From Bacteroidota bacterium (GTDB taxonomy: Bacteria > Bacteroidota > Ignavibacteria > Ignavibacteriales > Ignavibacteriaceae): a stretch of 64,000 bases of DNA. Positions 1-8,316 of this stretch are shown here, piece after piece; position 1 is the stretch's first letter, and every line of letters starts with the position of its first letter. The notes under the pieces were generated by a model, which saw only the letters and a program-made list of their open reading frames with translations, ran no database searches and was not told the origin of the DNA. Both the position numbers and the translations under genes were made by a program. The stretch is from contig JAKAKL010000116.1 in the NCBI GenBank assembly GCA_021824565.1, forward strand, positions 62,001-126,000. The letters run 5' to 3'.

Positions 1-444
1 TTTTTTATTGCAACCATAATTACTAATTATGAATTTGCATATTCATCACCCATACCGGATTTCTGCGGAAAGTGCACAGCATGTTTAGAGGCTTGTCCAA
101 CAGATGCAATTGTTAATCCTTATGTGGTGGATGCCAACAAATGTATCTCTTATTTGACAATTGAAAACAAAAAAGAAATCCCGGATGAGTTCAAAGAAAA
201 GTTTGACAACTGGATTTTCGGATGCGATATTTGTCAGGTTGTTTGTCCATGGAATATTAAATTTGCGCAGGAAACCTCATCTGAAGAATTTCATTCAGTT
301 GAAAATAAAGAATTGAATTTAAAAGATATTATAAATATGGGTGAGGAAGAATTTAAAATTAGATTTAATAACAGTCCTATAAAAAGAGCCAAGCTTTCCG
401 GCATAAAAAGGAATGTGATATTCTTAAAGAAAGCAGAAGATTAA
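1..444 (+). CDS. queG: Epoxyqueuosine reductase QueG, C-terminal part (5' end outside window)
   Basis: The frame is open from base 1, so the gene begins upstream of the window; 147 codons and a stop are visible. QueG performs the last step of queuosine synthesis in tRNA, reducing epoxyqueuosine to queuosine with cobalamin and two [4Fe-4S] clusters. The sequence shows a ferredoxin-like pair of cysteine motifs, CGKCTACLEACP at visible codons 22-33 and CDICQVVCPW near codons 78-87, the arrangement seen in the C-terminal half of QueG. The downstream tail is ordinary for the family. Nothing in the visible part is broken. Other double-cluster ferredoxin proteins share such motifs, but the spacing and the GCDICQVVCPWN block are typical of QueG. 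Confidence 0.9.
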   Translation, partial: FFIATIITNYEFAYSSPIPDFCGKCTACLEACPTDAIVNPYVVDANKCISYLTIENKKEIPDEFKEKFDNWIFGCDICQVVCPWNIKFAQETSSEEFHSVENKELNLKDIINMGEEEFKIRFNNSPIKRAKLSGIKRNVIFLKKAED

Positions 445-546
445 GTCTTTGAAACTTTAGAGGAGGAAATGAATCTAATACAATTGAAATTAGAAAAATA
501 AAATTGACAGAAAATATTTTTTGAAAGAACAGAAAACGGAGAAATA

Positions 547-1494
547 ATGACAGAGAACAATCATTACAAAGTTATAATTATTGGATCGGGACCGGCAGGT
601 TTTACTGCAGCGCTTTACACAGGGCGGGCAAATCTTAATCCATTGATGTTTGAGGGTATGCAGCCCGGCGGGCAGTTAACTATAACTACCGAAGTAGAAA
701 ATTATCCCGGCTTTGAGCATGGAATCCAGGGTCCTGAGTTAATGGACATAATGCGAAAGCAAGCTCAAAGATTCGGAGCCAAATCAGTTTATCAGGAAAT
801 AACTGAAGTTGATTTTTCAAGACGTCCTTTTGTTTTGAAATCGTACGACGAAATTTACACTGCCGACGCAGTTATAGTTTCGACCGGAGCTTCTGCAAGG
901 CTTTTAGGAATTGAGAGCGAAAATAAATTTATGGGTTACGGAGTTTCAGCATGCGCAACATGCGACGGATTCTTTTTTAAGGGATTGAAGATTCTTGTTG
1001 TCGGAGGAGGAGATACTGCGATGGAAGAAGCGAATTATCTTACAAAGTTTGCCTCAGAAGTTACCGTTGTACACCGCAGAGATGAGTTCCGCGCTTCAAA
1101 GATCATGCTCGACAGAGCCAAGAAAAATCCAAAGATAAAATTCTTGATGAACAAAGTTATCAAGGAAGTTATTGGCAAGGACGAGAATGGAAGAAAATCG
1201 ATGACAGGAGTAATTCTTCGAGATACAAAAGACAATTCTACTTCACAGGTTGAAGCCGACGGTTTATTTATCGCAATAGGTCATAAACCTAACACAGATT
1301 TATTCAAAGGAATTTTGGATATGGATGAAACCGGCTATTTAAAAGTAAAAGCTGGTTCTACATATACAAATATTGAAGGCGTTTTTGCTGCTGGAGATGT
1401 TGCTGATAAAACTTATCGGCAGGCAATTTCAGCGGCTGGCACCGGATGCATGGCAGCAATTGATGCCGAGCGCTGGCTTGAAGCACAAGAATAA
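547..1494 (+). CDS. trxB: Thioredoxin-disulfide reductase
   Basis: This flavoprotein passes electrons from NADPH to thioredoxin in the cytoplasm. The 315-residue length is normal for low-molecular-weight TrxB. The FAD-binding motif GSGPAG is at residues 13-18, the redox-active CATC at 136-139 within CATCDG, the NADPH-binding motif GGGDTAMEE at 153-161, and the second FAD motif AAGDV near residue 285. The start ATG follows cggagaaata, a reasonable ribosome-binding sequence. It lies 102 bases after queG and is closed by a strong hairpin terminator, so it is probably a single-gene unit or the end of the queG transcript. No missing residues were seen. Confidence 0.96.
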   Translation: MTENNHYKVIIIGSGPAGFTAALYTGRANLNPLMFEGMQPGGQLTITTEVENYPGFEHGIQGPELMDIMRKQAQRFGAKSVYQEITEVDFSRRPFVLKSYDEIYTADAVIVSTGASARLLGIESENKFMGYGVSACATCDGFFFKGLKILVVGGGDTAMEEANYLTKFASEVTVVHRRDEFRASKIMLDRAKKNPKIKFLMNKVIKEVIGKDENGRKSMTGVILRDTKDNSTSQVEADGLFIAIGHKPNTDLFKGILDMDETGYLKVKAGSTYTNIEGVFAAGDVADKTYRQAISAAGTGCMAAIDAERWLEAQE

Positions 1495-1503
1495 AAAAAA
1501 ATT

Positions 1504-1532
1504 AAAGCCGGTTTATTCAACCGGCTTTTTTT
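1504..1532. terminator. Bidirectional intrinsic terminator between trxB and the DUF6249-like gene
   Basis: A perfect 10-bp stem (1504-1513 pairing with 1519-1528) encloses a 5-base loop. It has a T-run on the right for trxB, and an A-run on the left (about 1494-1500) that acts as the T-run for the convergent - strand gene. It overlaps the last codon region of the - strand gene by two bases. Confidence 0.9.
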
Positions 1533-1887
1533 ATTTCGTTGTTTCTTTTGAATCGTATTTTTTAGCTATAAGATTTGCCACTACAAAACCGATCCCGGTT
1601 ATAGTGAATAAGGAAAAAGGTACGTAATAATCTCTGCTTAAATAATCCTGCAGCATTAAACCTACACCTAATCCTATTCCGAAAAATATACAAATTATTC
1701 CTGCCTTAAGAAGCCTATGCGGATCTTTCTTTGATTCGAAGAATTGCTTTATTGATTCCGCATCCAGACCTTTTTCTATCAGCATTTGTCTTTCTCTAAA
1801 CCGGAAGTAGTAATAAGCAACGAGCACTAAGCCGGTTATTAGAAACAATATGATTGGAATAAAAACTCCGATTACTCCTGGATTCAT
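1531..1887 (-). CDS. Small membrane protein, DUF6249-like
   Basis: A 118-residue protein with three hydrophobic segments (about 4-26, 60-80 and 88-108) and a charged cytoplasmic loop containing RFRERQMLIEKGLD. This pattern is common in Bacteroidota small membrane proteins encoded beside ECF sigma/anti-sigma pairs and annotated DUF6249. No enzymatic residues are visible and the function is unknown. It is divergent from the sigma factor gene. Its upstream region holds an ECF-type promoter matching the one before the sigma gene (see 1978-2005), so the likely inference is that it is a member of that sigma factor's regulon. Confidence 0.7.
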   Translation of the reverse strand: MNPGVIGVFIPIILFLITGLVLVAYYYFRFRERQMLIEKGLDAESIKQFFESKKDPHRLLKAGIICIFFGIGLGVGLMLQDYLSRDYYVPFSLFTITGIGFVVANLIAKKYDSKETTK

Positions 1888-1977
1888 TTTATTTTCCTTT
1901 CTAATTAATTAATATTTTATTTAACTGATTTTCTTTTTGCACTGAAATTTGTTAATAATTTTTTCTCTCACAACTTT

Positions 1978-2005
1978 TGACTTGGGCTGTAAAGAATAGG
2001 TTACA
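1978..2005 (-). promoter_or_regulatory. Candidate ECF-sigma promoter for the DUF6249-like gene
   Basis: On the - strand the sequence reads TGTAACC (2005-1999), 17 bases, then GTCA (1981-1978). The same element with the same 17-base spacing lies on the + strand at 2086-2113. TGTAAC-type -35 boxes with a GTC -10 core are typical of ECF sigma promoters. The predicted leader to the ATG at 1887 would be roughly 80 bases. Confidence 0.6.
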
Positions 2006-2085
2006 AATTTTTTCAAATTGATTTTAATTCAACTTGTAAATATTTTTTATAGTGAAATTCCTCTCTATTATAGTTGATAACTAAA

Positions 2086-2113
2086 TGTAACCTTTTACAA
2101 AGTTACAAGGTCA
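2086..2113 (+). promoter_or_regulatory. Candidate autogenous ECF-sigma promoter
   Basis: TGTAACC (2086-2092), 17 bases, GTCA (2110-2113). Because the ATG is at 2123, transcription would start at or just before the start codon, giving a very short leader. TGTAAC/GTTACA also forms an inverted repeat (2086-2091 and 2102-2107), so an operator role is a possible alternative. Confidence 0.55.
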
Positions 2114-2122
2114 TAAAAGGAA

Positions 2123-2689
2123 ATGAAAAATCTAAGCGACTTAGAAATAATCGATTCCGTAAAGCGAGGAAACCATTCGGATTATTCCCTTTTGGTTAAC
2201 CGCTACAAGAACAAAGCGTTTTCTTTGCTCGTTAGGATGTTGAAAAATCAGATGGAAGCTGAAGAAGTTCTACAGGATTGTTTCGTGAAAGCTTATAACT
2301 CGCTCAACAATTTTAAACAGCAGTCAAAATTTTCAACATGGTTTTACAGGATCGTTTATAACACAGCTTTAACGAGGCTTTCAATCAAAAAAAGACAGGT
2401 TGAAAATGAAATGGCTTCTATTGACGATCTTTATTTTCTTGAAAGCGATTATAACCCGGAAGCAACTGAACAAAAGGATACTTCTAAATTCGTGCAGACG
2501 ATGATAGAAAAGCTTCCGGCAAACTATGCAGCAGTCGTAAATATGTTTTATCTGGACGAAATGAGCTGCGAGGAAATAAGTGAGGCTATGCAGACTTCGG
2601 TTTCAAATGTGAAGGTTATGCTGCACAGATCGAGGAATTTGTTGCGAGATATTCTCGTTAAAAATAATTATGCAGAGGAAATTTTATGA
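2123..2689 (+). CDS. ECF RNA polymerase sigma factor
   Basis: A 188-residue sigma-70 family protein containing only regions 2 and 4, as in the extracytoplasmic-function group. Region 2 spans about residues 15-85 (core-binding EAEEVLQDCFVKAY and the -10-melting segment FSTWFYRIVYN). Region 4 spans about 130-180, with the helix-turn-helix around CEEISEAMQTSVSNVKVMLHR. The stop overlaps the next start as ATGA, so translation is coupled to the anti-sigma gene, the usual sigma/anti-sigma layout. Regulation is probably by sequestration at the membrane plus autoregulation through the upstream TGTAACC promoter. The inducing signal is not visible. Confidence 0.93.
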   Translation: MKNLSDLEIIDSVKRGNHSDYSLLVNRYKNKAFSLLVRMLKNQMEAEEVLQDCFVKAYNSLNNFKQQSKFSTWFYRIVYNTALTRLSIKKRQVENEMASIDDLYFLESDYNPEATEQKDTSKFVQTMIEKLPANYAAVVNMFYLDEMSCEEISEAMQTSVSNVKVMLHRSRNLLRDILVKNNYAEEIL

Positions 2690-3210
2690 TACCGATTGAT
2701 GATGAAATACTAAATCAATATATCGACGGAGAGTTAGAGCCTTCTAAATTAAATGAGGTTATGGAACAACTAAAAAGTTCGGAGGCGGATAGAAAGAGGT
2801 TGAACTACCTTCAAATCGTTCACCGTGAATTAGGAAAGATAAAATCATCTGAGACTTCGTCTGGTTTTACAGAACTTGTTATGTCGAAGCTTGAAAAAAA
2901 ATTTAAGGTGAGAAAGGAAGACAAATTTTTTATCTTATCAATATCTTCAATATTTCTAATTCTATGTCTTGGCATAATTATATATTTGTTTATTAATATT
3001 ATTTCTGATCCTGCAATCTCGTCTTCCGTTCTTCAGAAAGTTGACTTTTATATCGCTTATTTTACGAAGTTCAATGAGGATATAAAAGAAATCCTTTCCC
3101 CAAAAAATATTTCAATTGCCGGTTCAATAATTTCTTTTGGTCTGCTTACTCTTATTTATTTCATATATGAAGAACATAAATTCGGCAAACGAAAGCTGGG
3201 CAATAATTAG
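2686..3210 (+). CDS. Membrane anti-sigma factor
   Basis: A 174-residue protein translated from an ATG overlapping the sigma gene stop by four bases. The N-terminal 45 residues (DEILNQYIDGELEPSKL and following) match the anti-sigma N-terminal pattern of Bacteroidota, but there is no HxxxCxxC zinc motif. Two hydrophobic segments follow, about residues 84-107 and 143-162, with a short loop between them and a basic C-terminal tail. It presumably holds the ECF factor at the cytoplasmic membrane. The short loop leaves little room for a periplasmic sensing domain, so the sensor may be a partner. A hairpin terminator closes the pair. Confidence 0.82.
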   Translation: MIPIDDEILNQYIDGELEPSKLNEVMEQLKSSEADRKRLNYLQIVHRELGKIKSSETSSGFTELVMSKLEKKFKVRKEDKFFILSISSIFLILCLGIIIYLFINIISDPAISSSVLQKVDFYIAYFTKFNEDIKEILSPKNISIAGSIISFGLLTLIYFIYEEHKFGKRKLGNN

Positions 3211-3222
3211 CATGATTTTTCC

Positions 3223-3252
3223 AAAAGGCTGTCTGTGAGACAGCCTTTTTAT
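3223..3252 (+). terminator. Intrinsic terminator after the sigma/anti-sigma operon
   Basis: A perfect 12-bp stem (3223-3234 with 3238-3249), a 3-base loop and a T-run, starting 12 bases after the anti-sigma stop. Confidence 0.93.
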
Positions 3253-3321
3253 TTGGAGAAACTTACCGTCTTTAACATTAAATGATAGTTCGTATATTTG
3301 CAGTGCAATTAATTAAAAAGA

Positions 3322-4233
3322 ATGAAAATGACAAAAGCCGGATACGTTGCTATTATTGGCAAGCCGAACGTTGGCAAGTCGACTTTGCTGAACGTCCTTC
3401 TTGGACAAAAAATCTCAATTACCACAAATAAACCCCAGACCACACGTAAAAGAATTCTCGGAATACTTTCGTCAGATAATTATCAAATAATTTTTCTCGA
3501 TACTCCGGGAATACTTACTCCATCATATCTTCTTCAAGAAAAAATGATGGAAGAAGTTGAGCACTCTATTCAAGACGCCGACATTTTGATTTTAATTTTA
3601 GATTTAATTGAAGACCCTGACGGGCTTAAGACGCTGCAAAATGATTTTACTTACAAGCTTTTTATGAAAAGCAAAAAACCGAGAATCCTTCTGCTTAATA
3701 AAGTTGATTTGACATCGCAGGAACATGTTAAACTGCTGATGAATAAAATTAATTCTACACAAAAATTTGAAAGAGTGATACCGATTTCCGCACTGGAAAA
3801 TTTTAATATCATACAGGTTGTAGAGTCAATAATTGAACTGCTGCCGGAGAACCCTAAATATTATCCTGACGACGTTGTCTCAGATGAAAATGAAAGATTT
3901 TTTGTGTCAGAAATAATTAGAGAAAAAATATTTGAACAATACAAAGAAGAAATCCCATATAGCTGCGAAGTTACAATAGAAGATTTTAAAGAAGTAGAAG
4001 GCAGGAAAGATTTAATTCAAGCTGAAATTTTAGTCGAGAAGGAAGGTCAAAAGGGAATTTTGATCGGCAAACAGGGTGCGGCTATAAAAAAAGTGGGAGA
4101 AACCGCGCGCGCATCAATTGAAGAATTTTTGCAGCGTCCTGTTTTTCTCGAACTCAGGGTAAAAGTTAAGGAGAAATGGCGCTCTGATGAAAAAGTTTTA
4201 AAATCCCTCGGCTATTCAAAATGGAAAGAATAA
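3322..4233 (+). CDS. era: GTPase Era
   Basis: An essential GTPase that binds the 3' end of 16S rRNA during 30S subunit maturation. The G1 motif GKPNVGKS is at residues 13-20, followed by the switch I segment TTNKPQTTR, G3 DTPG and G4 NKVD. A C-terminal KH RNA-binding domain carries ILIGKQGAAIKKVG around residues 247-260. The 303-residue length is typical. ATG codons at 3322 and 3328 are both possible starts; the first is used here. It begins a household run (era to lnt) on the + strand. Confidence 0.96.
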   Translation: MKMTKAGYVAIIGKPNVGKSTLLNVLLGQKISITTNKPQTTRKRILGILSSDNYQIIFLDTPGILTPSYLLQEKMMEEVEHSIQDADILILILDLIEDPDGLKTLQNDFTYKLFMKSKKPRILLLNKVDLTSQEHVKLLMNKINSTQKFERVIPISALENFNIIQVVESIIELLPENPKYYPDDVVSDENERFFVSEIIREKIFEQYKEEIPYSCEVTIEDFKEVEGRKDLIQAEILVEKEGQKGILIGKQGAAIKKVGETARASIEEFLQRPVFLELRVKVKEKWRSDEKVLKSLGYSKWKE

Positions 4234-4269
4234 TTTTTTCTTTCAACAATCTGCCGGCGCAAGAATAAA

Positions 4270-5196
4270 ATGATAAAAAAATATTTCAGCGAAAGTGCTT
4301 TATTGTTGATTACAATAATATGGGGAGCGACATTCGTAATTATTAAGGATGCATTAAACAATATTTCCCCGATGCTTTTTATTGCAGTACGCTTTACGAT
4401 TGCTTCCGTTCTTCTTCTTCCCTTTTTCCTGCGCTCGACTTTAGCTTCGTCAAAAGAAACTATAAAAGACGGATTAATTCTTGGAGTAATATATTTTCTC
4501 GGCTTTGCGGCTCAAACAATCGGACTTCAATATACTACGGCAACAAAGTCGGCATTTATAACCGGCACCTTTGTTCTGTTCACTCCGATATTCCAATTGC
4601 TTTTTGAAAGGAAAATTCCCGGAAGAGGAAATCTGATCGGCATATTCCTCGTAATCATCGGATTAATTTTCTTATCAAGCAAAGGAAGCAGCGCATTAGA
4701 TGTTTTCACCGAGATTGGCAAAGGCTTTAACGTTGGAGATTTTTTTACATTAATATGTGCGGTGTTCTTTGCCATGTATCTTGTTTATCTCGATATTTCA
4801 AGCAAGAAACATGATTACAAGCCTCTTGTCCTTTTGCAGATTTCAGTCACCGCAGTACTTGGAATTTTTTCATCTCTGTTTGTTTCGGCAACCGGGTTAG
4901 AATCTTTTAAACTTATAATCAATTCTTCGCTCGTCTTTGCAATAATTTATACTTCAATTCTTGCAACTATTATTGCAAGCTCCGTTCAAACAAAATTTCA
5001 AAAAGCAGTAACGCCAACGCAAGCCGGAATTATACTATCCTTCGAGCCGATCTTCTCGGCAGTTTTTGCATACTTCATCTTGAGTGAAAAAATTTCTAAC
5101 TTTAGCGCGCTTGGTTGTTTTCTTATTTTTTCAGGGCTTATTATTTCGGAAATTTTAGATAAACAAAAAGATCATTTAAATGCAAAAACGAGCTGA
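4270..5196 (+). CDS. EamA-type drug/metabolite transporter
   Basis: A 308-residue integral membrane protein with ten predicted hydrophobic segments arranged as two EamA repeats (about residues 8-140 and 158-296). The family motif TIIWGATFVIIKDAL opens repeat one, and a conserved EPIFSAVFAYFIL block lies in repeat two. Members export amino acids, metabolites or drugs across the inner membrane, and the substrate here cannot be read from sequence. Its end overlaps the acylphosphatase gene by 17 bases, implying co-transcription. Confidence 0.9.
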   Translation: MIKKYFSESALLLITIIWGATFVIIKDALNNISPMLFIAVRFTIASVLLLPFFLRSTLASSKETIKDGLILGVIYFLGFAAQTIGLQYTTATKSAFITGTFVLFTPIFQLLFERKIPGRGNLIGIFLVIIGLIFLSSKGSSALDVFTEIGKGFNVGDFFTLICAVFFAMYLVYLDISSKKHDYKPLVLLQISVTAVLGIFSSLFVSATGLESFKLIINSSLVFAIIYTSILATIIASSVQTKFQKAVTPTQAGIILSFEPIFSAVFAYFILSEKISNFSALGCFLIFSGLIISEILDKQKDHLNAKTS

Positions 5197-5455
5197 AATA
5201 GTTGCTTCAGGATTGGTGCAAGGCGTTGGGTTTAGATATTTTGTTTTACGGAACGCGCAAGGCTTAGGTCTCAAAGGCTACGTGAAAAATTTATTTTCGG
5301 GAGAAGTACTTACTGTCGCAGAAGGCGAAACAGCGCTGATCGAAGACCTATTCAAAAAAATCAAGATTGGTCCGTCGCATGCTTCGGTTAACAATTGTAC
5401 TATCGTTTGGGATGAGTTTAAAAATGAATTTAAAACTTTTGAGGTAAGATTTTGA
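5180..5455 (+). CDS. acyP: Acylphosphatase
   Basis: A 91-residue cytosolic enzyme hydrolysing acyl phosphates. The hallmark [11 protein letters not shown] at residues 11-21 supplies the phosphate-binding loop and catalytic Arg, and GLKGYVKN near 30-37 supplies the catalytic Asn. The start codon lies inside the transporter gene (17-base overlap), and the stop overlaps the TTG start of ispF by three bases, a tightly packed operon. Confidence 0.95.
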   Translation: MQKRAEIVASGLVQGVGFRYFVLRNAQGLGLKGYVKNLFSGEVLTVAEGETALIEDLFKKIKIGPSHASVNNCTIVWDEFKNEFKTFEVRF

Positions 5456-5934
5456 TTGAAGATTTTAGAACAGGATTAGGCTTTGATGTTCATGAATTTG
5501 CCGAGGGAAGAAAATTAATTTTAGGCGGTGTGGAAATCCCTTATGAAAAAGGATTGCTCGGACACTCAGACGCCGACGTTCTTCTTCATGCAATCTCTGA
5601 CGCGTTGCTTGGCGCTCTTGCATTAGGCGATATTGGTCAGCATTTTCCCGACACAGATCAGCAGTATAAAGGCGCGGATAGCTCCGTTTTGCTAAAGCAA
5701 GTTTACGAGATTGTAAAAAGTAAAGGCTACCGAATAAACAACCTTGATGCCGTCATTGCTATGCAGAAACCGAAGCTTTTGCCATTTATAGATCAAATGC
5801 GAAAAAATATTTCATTGATTCTTCAGACTGAAATAGAAAATATTTCTGTAAAAGCAACAACAACTGAAAAGCTCGGCTTTGTCGGAAGAGAAGAAGGTGC
5901 ATCCGCATTTGCGACGGTTTCAGTAATAAAATAA
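5452..5934 (+). CDS. ispF: 2-C-methyl-D-erythritol 2,4-cyclodiphosphate synthase
   Basis: MEP-pathway enzyme converting CDP-methylerythritol 2-phosphate to the cyclodiphosphate, a homotrimer with zinc. Visible signatures are GFDVHEF (zinc ligands Asp and His, residues 10-16), [11 protein letters not shown] (third zinc His) and the C-terminal [13 protein letters not shown] block. The start is TTG in the overlap TTGA with acyP; no ATG fits before the conserved GFDVH. The 160-residue length is standard. Its presence shows that isoprenoids are made by the MEP route. Confidence 0.96.
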   Translation: MIEDFRTGLGFDVHEFAEGRKLILGGVEIPYEKGLLGHSDADVLLHAISDALLGALALGDIGQHFPDTDQQYKGADSSVLLKQVYEIVKSKGYRINNLDAVIAMQKPKLLPFIDQMRKNISLILQTEIENISVKATTTEKLGFVGREEGASAFATVSVIK

Positions 5935-5941
5935 ATTTACC

Positions 5942-6550
5942 ATGATAGAAAACTTCCTTGATTTATTTTCTACTTTTTCTCCTTTGTGGATTTACTTTGC
6001 TCTCTTCGGATTTGCGTTCATTGAAAATGTTTTCCCGCCTGTACCCAGCGATCTAATTGTTCTAGTTGGCGGTTCATTAATCGCCACAAAAGTAATTCAT
6101 TTTGTTCCGACTTTGCTGTTCACAACATCCGGCAGTGTTATCGGCTTCATGACTATTTTTTTTATAGGAAGCCAGATCGATAGAAAAGTTATTCATGCAG
6201 GAAAAATAAAATTTATTTCGGTTAAGGATCTTGACAAGGCGGAAAGCTGGTTTAACAAATATGGCTATATTATAATTTTAGCAAACCGGTTCTTCCCCGG
6301 AGTAAGAACCATAATTTCTCTGTTTGCAGGTCTAAGTGAACTCGACAGTAAGAAAACTTTTATTTACTCAACTATAAGTGCTGTCGTGTGGAATTCAATG
6401 ATCCTTTACTTTGGAATTATATTTGGTAAAAACATTCATCAAGTTGACAGATACATCGCAACATACAGCCAGGCAGTAATTACTTTAGCTGTAATTATCC
6501 TGATTATCTTTGCCGTCAAATATTTTGTAAATAAAAACAAGAATCGTTAA
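5942..6550 (+). CDS. DedA/SNARE-associated family membrane protein
   Basis: A 202-residue polytopic membrane protein of the DedA (VTT-domain) family. The N-terminal ENVFPPVPSDLIVLVGG and the central ANRFFPGVRTIISLFAG match the two conserved family blocks, the latter holding the key Arg-Pro-Gly-Arg core. Some DedA proteins act in recycling the undecaprenyl-phosphate carrier and in proton-motive-force or membrane lipid balance. Which role applies here cannot be read. It lies seven bases after ispF and nine before lnt, so it is likely part of the same transcript. Confidence 0.9.
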   Translation: MIENFLDLFSTFSPLWIYFALFGFAFIENVFPPVPSDLIVLVGGSLIATKVIHFVPTLLFTTSGSVIGFMTIFFIGSQIDRKVIHAGKIKFISVKDLDKAESWFNKYGYIIILANRFFPGVRTIISLFAGLSELDSKKTFIYSTISAVVWNSMILYFGIIFGKNIHQVDRYIATYSQAVITLAVIILIIFAVKYFVNKNKNR

Positions 6551-6559
6551 GAGAAAATT

Positions 6560-8254
6560 ATGTTCCTGAAAAACAGGGCAACTCAACCGCCATTAGAAAA
6601 AAAAGCTAAAAGAAAAGAAAGATTATTGCTAATCCTAAGCGGTGTTTTGATAGGATGCGGTTTTCCGCCGTTTCCATTTCCTTTTACATTGTTTTTGTTC
6701 TTCGGATTAATTCCATATTTGAGCGTAATTAAAAATCGGAAAACACTCGCTGAAATAAACCGCGCTACTTATCTTACTTTTTTTGTATTCAGCTTAATAA
6801 CGCTTTATTGGGTCGGAAGCTGGCAGAAAGAATCTGATCCTTTTTTAATGATTGCCGGCGGGACTCTTTTATTTTTTGAGCCGCTTCTGTTTTTAATTCC
6901 GTCGACACTTTTTTATCTAACTAAAAAAACTTTTTCTTTCAGAACTGCGCTGATTTTATTTCCATTTTTTTGGGCTGCTTATGAATACCTTTACATGCTT
7001 ACCGATATAAGCTTCCCTTGGCTCACACTCGGACACGGACTTGCAGAATTCATCCCTTTTATTCAAGCAGCTGACACGATAGGCGCCGTGGGTTTATCAA
7101 TCATAGTTATTTATATAAACGTTTTTTTGTTTGAAGCATTTTCTGATTATAGCAGTTCAAGAAAGAAAGCAATTATTAATCTGTCCGCCTCAATTTTAAT
7201 TTTTACGATTGTGATTTGTTACGGATATTTTCGCATGGGAACACTTAAGGTTTCTAACCAAGATATTAAGATTGGACTAATTCAACCTAATATTGATCCT
7301 TGGGAAAAATGGAATGTGACCGACCTGAATTCCTTAACAAAAGAATATCTTGACCTTTCGCAGAAGGCTGTAAATAAAGGTTCACGCTTGATCATCTGGC
7401 CGGAAACTGCGCTGCCGGTTTTTTTAACTGACGGCTCCTATGAATCGACGCTTGATTCTATTTATTCTTTTCTGCGTCGAAATAATGTTTATCTTCTTAC
7501 CGGTATGCCCGATGTAAAATATTATTTTCCCGGAGAAAAAATTCCCGGTGATGTTAGAATGAATAAAATTGGAAGCACGTATTATGCTACCTACAACGGG
7601 ATTCTTCTTCTTTCTCCAAATTCAGGATTTATTCAAAGATACGGCAAGATGAAGTTGGTTCCTTTCGGAGAAAGAGTTCCCTTCCTCGATCAGCTTCCCT
7701 TTCTTGGCAAATTAATTAGATGGGGAGTTGGAATTTCAAGCTGGAACGTTGGAAGAGATACAGTTGACTTTACACTTCCTGCAATAGAAGATCAAATTCC
7801 CTCTTTTAAAAACAACACAAAAGACTCAATTCGAATAAGCGGACTTGTATGTTATGAATCAGTCTTCCCTTATTTTGTTGCAAACTTTGTTCAGCGCGGT
7901 GCAAGAATGATTGCCGTAGTTACAAATGATAGCTGGTATGGAAAATCAAGCGGTCCGTATCAGCATAAAGAAATTTCCGTGCTTCGCGCGGTAGAAAACA
8001 GACGTTCGGTTGTCAGAGCAGCTAACGGCGGTATAAGCTGCATAATTAATCCTTTAGGCGAAACGAAAATTCAATCGAAGCTGTTCACAAAAGATGTAAT
8101 CGTCGGTGATGTACCGCTTGAAAACACGGAAACTTTTTTTACTAAATACCCAATGATAATTCCTGCCATGTCACTTACTATTTCGCTATGGGTACTTGGA
8201 ATTTTTCTTCTTTCATATTTAAAGCAAAGATTTTTAGGATCTAAAATTGAATAG
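6560..8254 (+). CDS. lnt: Apolipoprotein N-acyltransferase
   Basis: Inner-membrane enzyme that adds the third acyl chain to lipoproteins. The N-terminal half (about 20-230) has six or more hydrophobic segments, and the C-terminal nitrilase domain (about 235-525) faces the periplasm. The catalytic triad is visible as E282 in IIWPETALP, K363 in YGKMKLVPFGE and C431 in SGLVCYESV. A final hydrophobic anchor lies near 535-555. The 564-residue length is slightly longer than E. coli Lnt. It supports a diderm, lipoprotein-bearing envelope. Confidence 0.95.
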   Translation: MFLKNRATQPPLEKKAKRKERLLLILSGVLIGCGFPPFPFPFTLFLFFGLIPYLSVIKNRKTLAEINRATYLTFFVFSLITLYWVGSWQKESDPFLMIAGGTLLFFEPLLFLIPSTLFYLTKKTFSFRTALILFPFFWAAYEYLYMLTDISFPWLTLGHGLAEFIPFIQAADTIGAVGLSIIVIYINVFLFEAFSDYSSSRKKAIINLSASILIFTIVICYGYFRMGTLKVSNQDIKIGLIQPNIDPWEKWNVTDLNSLTKEYLDLSQKAVNKGSRLIIWPETALPVFLTDGSYESTLDSIYSFLRRNNVYLLTGMPDVKYYFPGEKIPGDVRMNKIGSTYYATYNGILLLSPNSGFIQRYGKMKLVPFGERVPFLDQLPFLGKLIRWGVGISSWNVGRDTVDFTLPAIEDQIPSFKNNTKDSIRISGLVCYESVFPYFVANFVQRGARMIAVVTNDSWYGKSSGPYQHKEISVLRAVENRRSVVRAANGGISCIINPLGETKIQSKLFTKDVIVGDVPLENTETFFTKYPMIIPAMSLTISLWVLGIFLLSYLKQRFLGSKIE

Positions 8255-8316
8255 TCATACATTATTAAATGTATTAGAACCAAGTTTATTTCAGTCAATT
8301 TGAAGAGAAAATTTAA

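Noticed and set aside
2086-2107. TGTAAC/GTTACA inverted repeat as a main operator
   Set aside because: The identical motif with 17-base spacing on the other strand lacks this inverted arrangement, so a promoter reading explains both better; an operator role stays only as an alternative.
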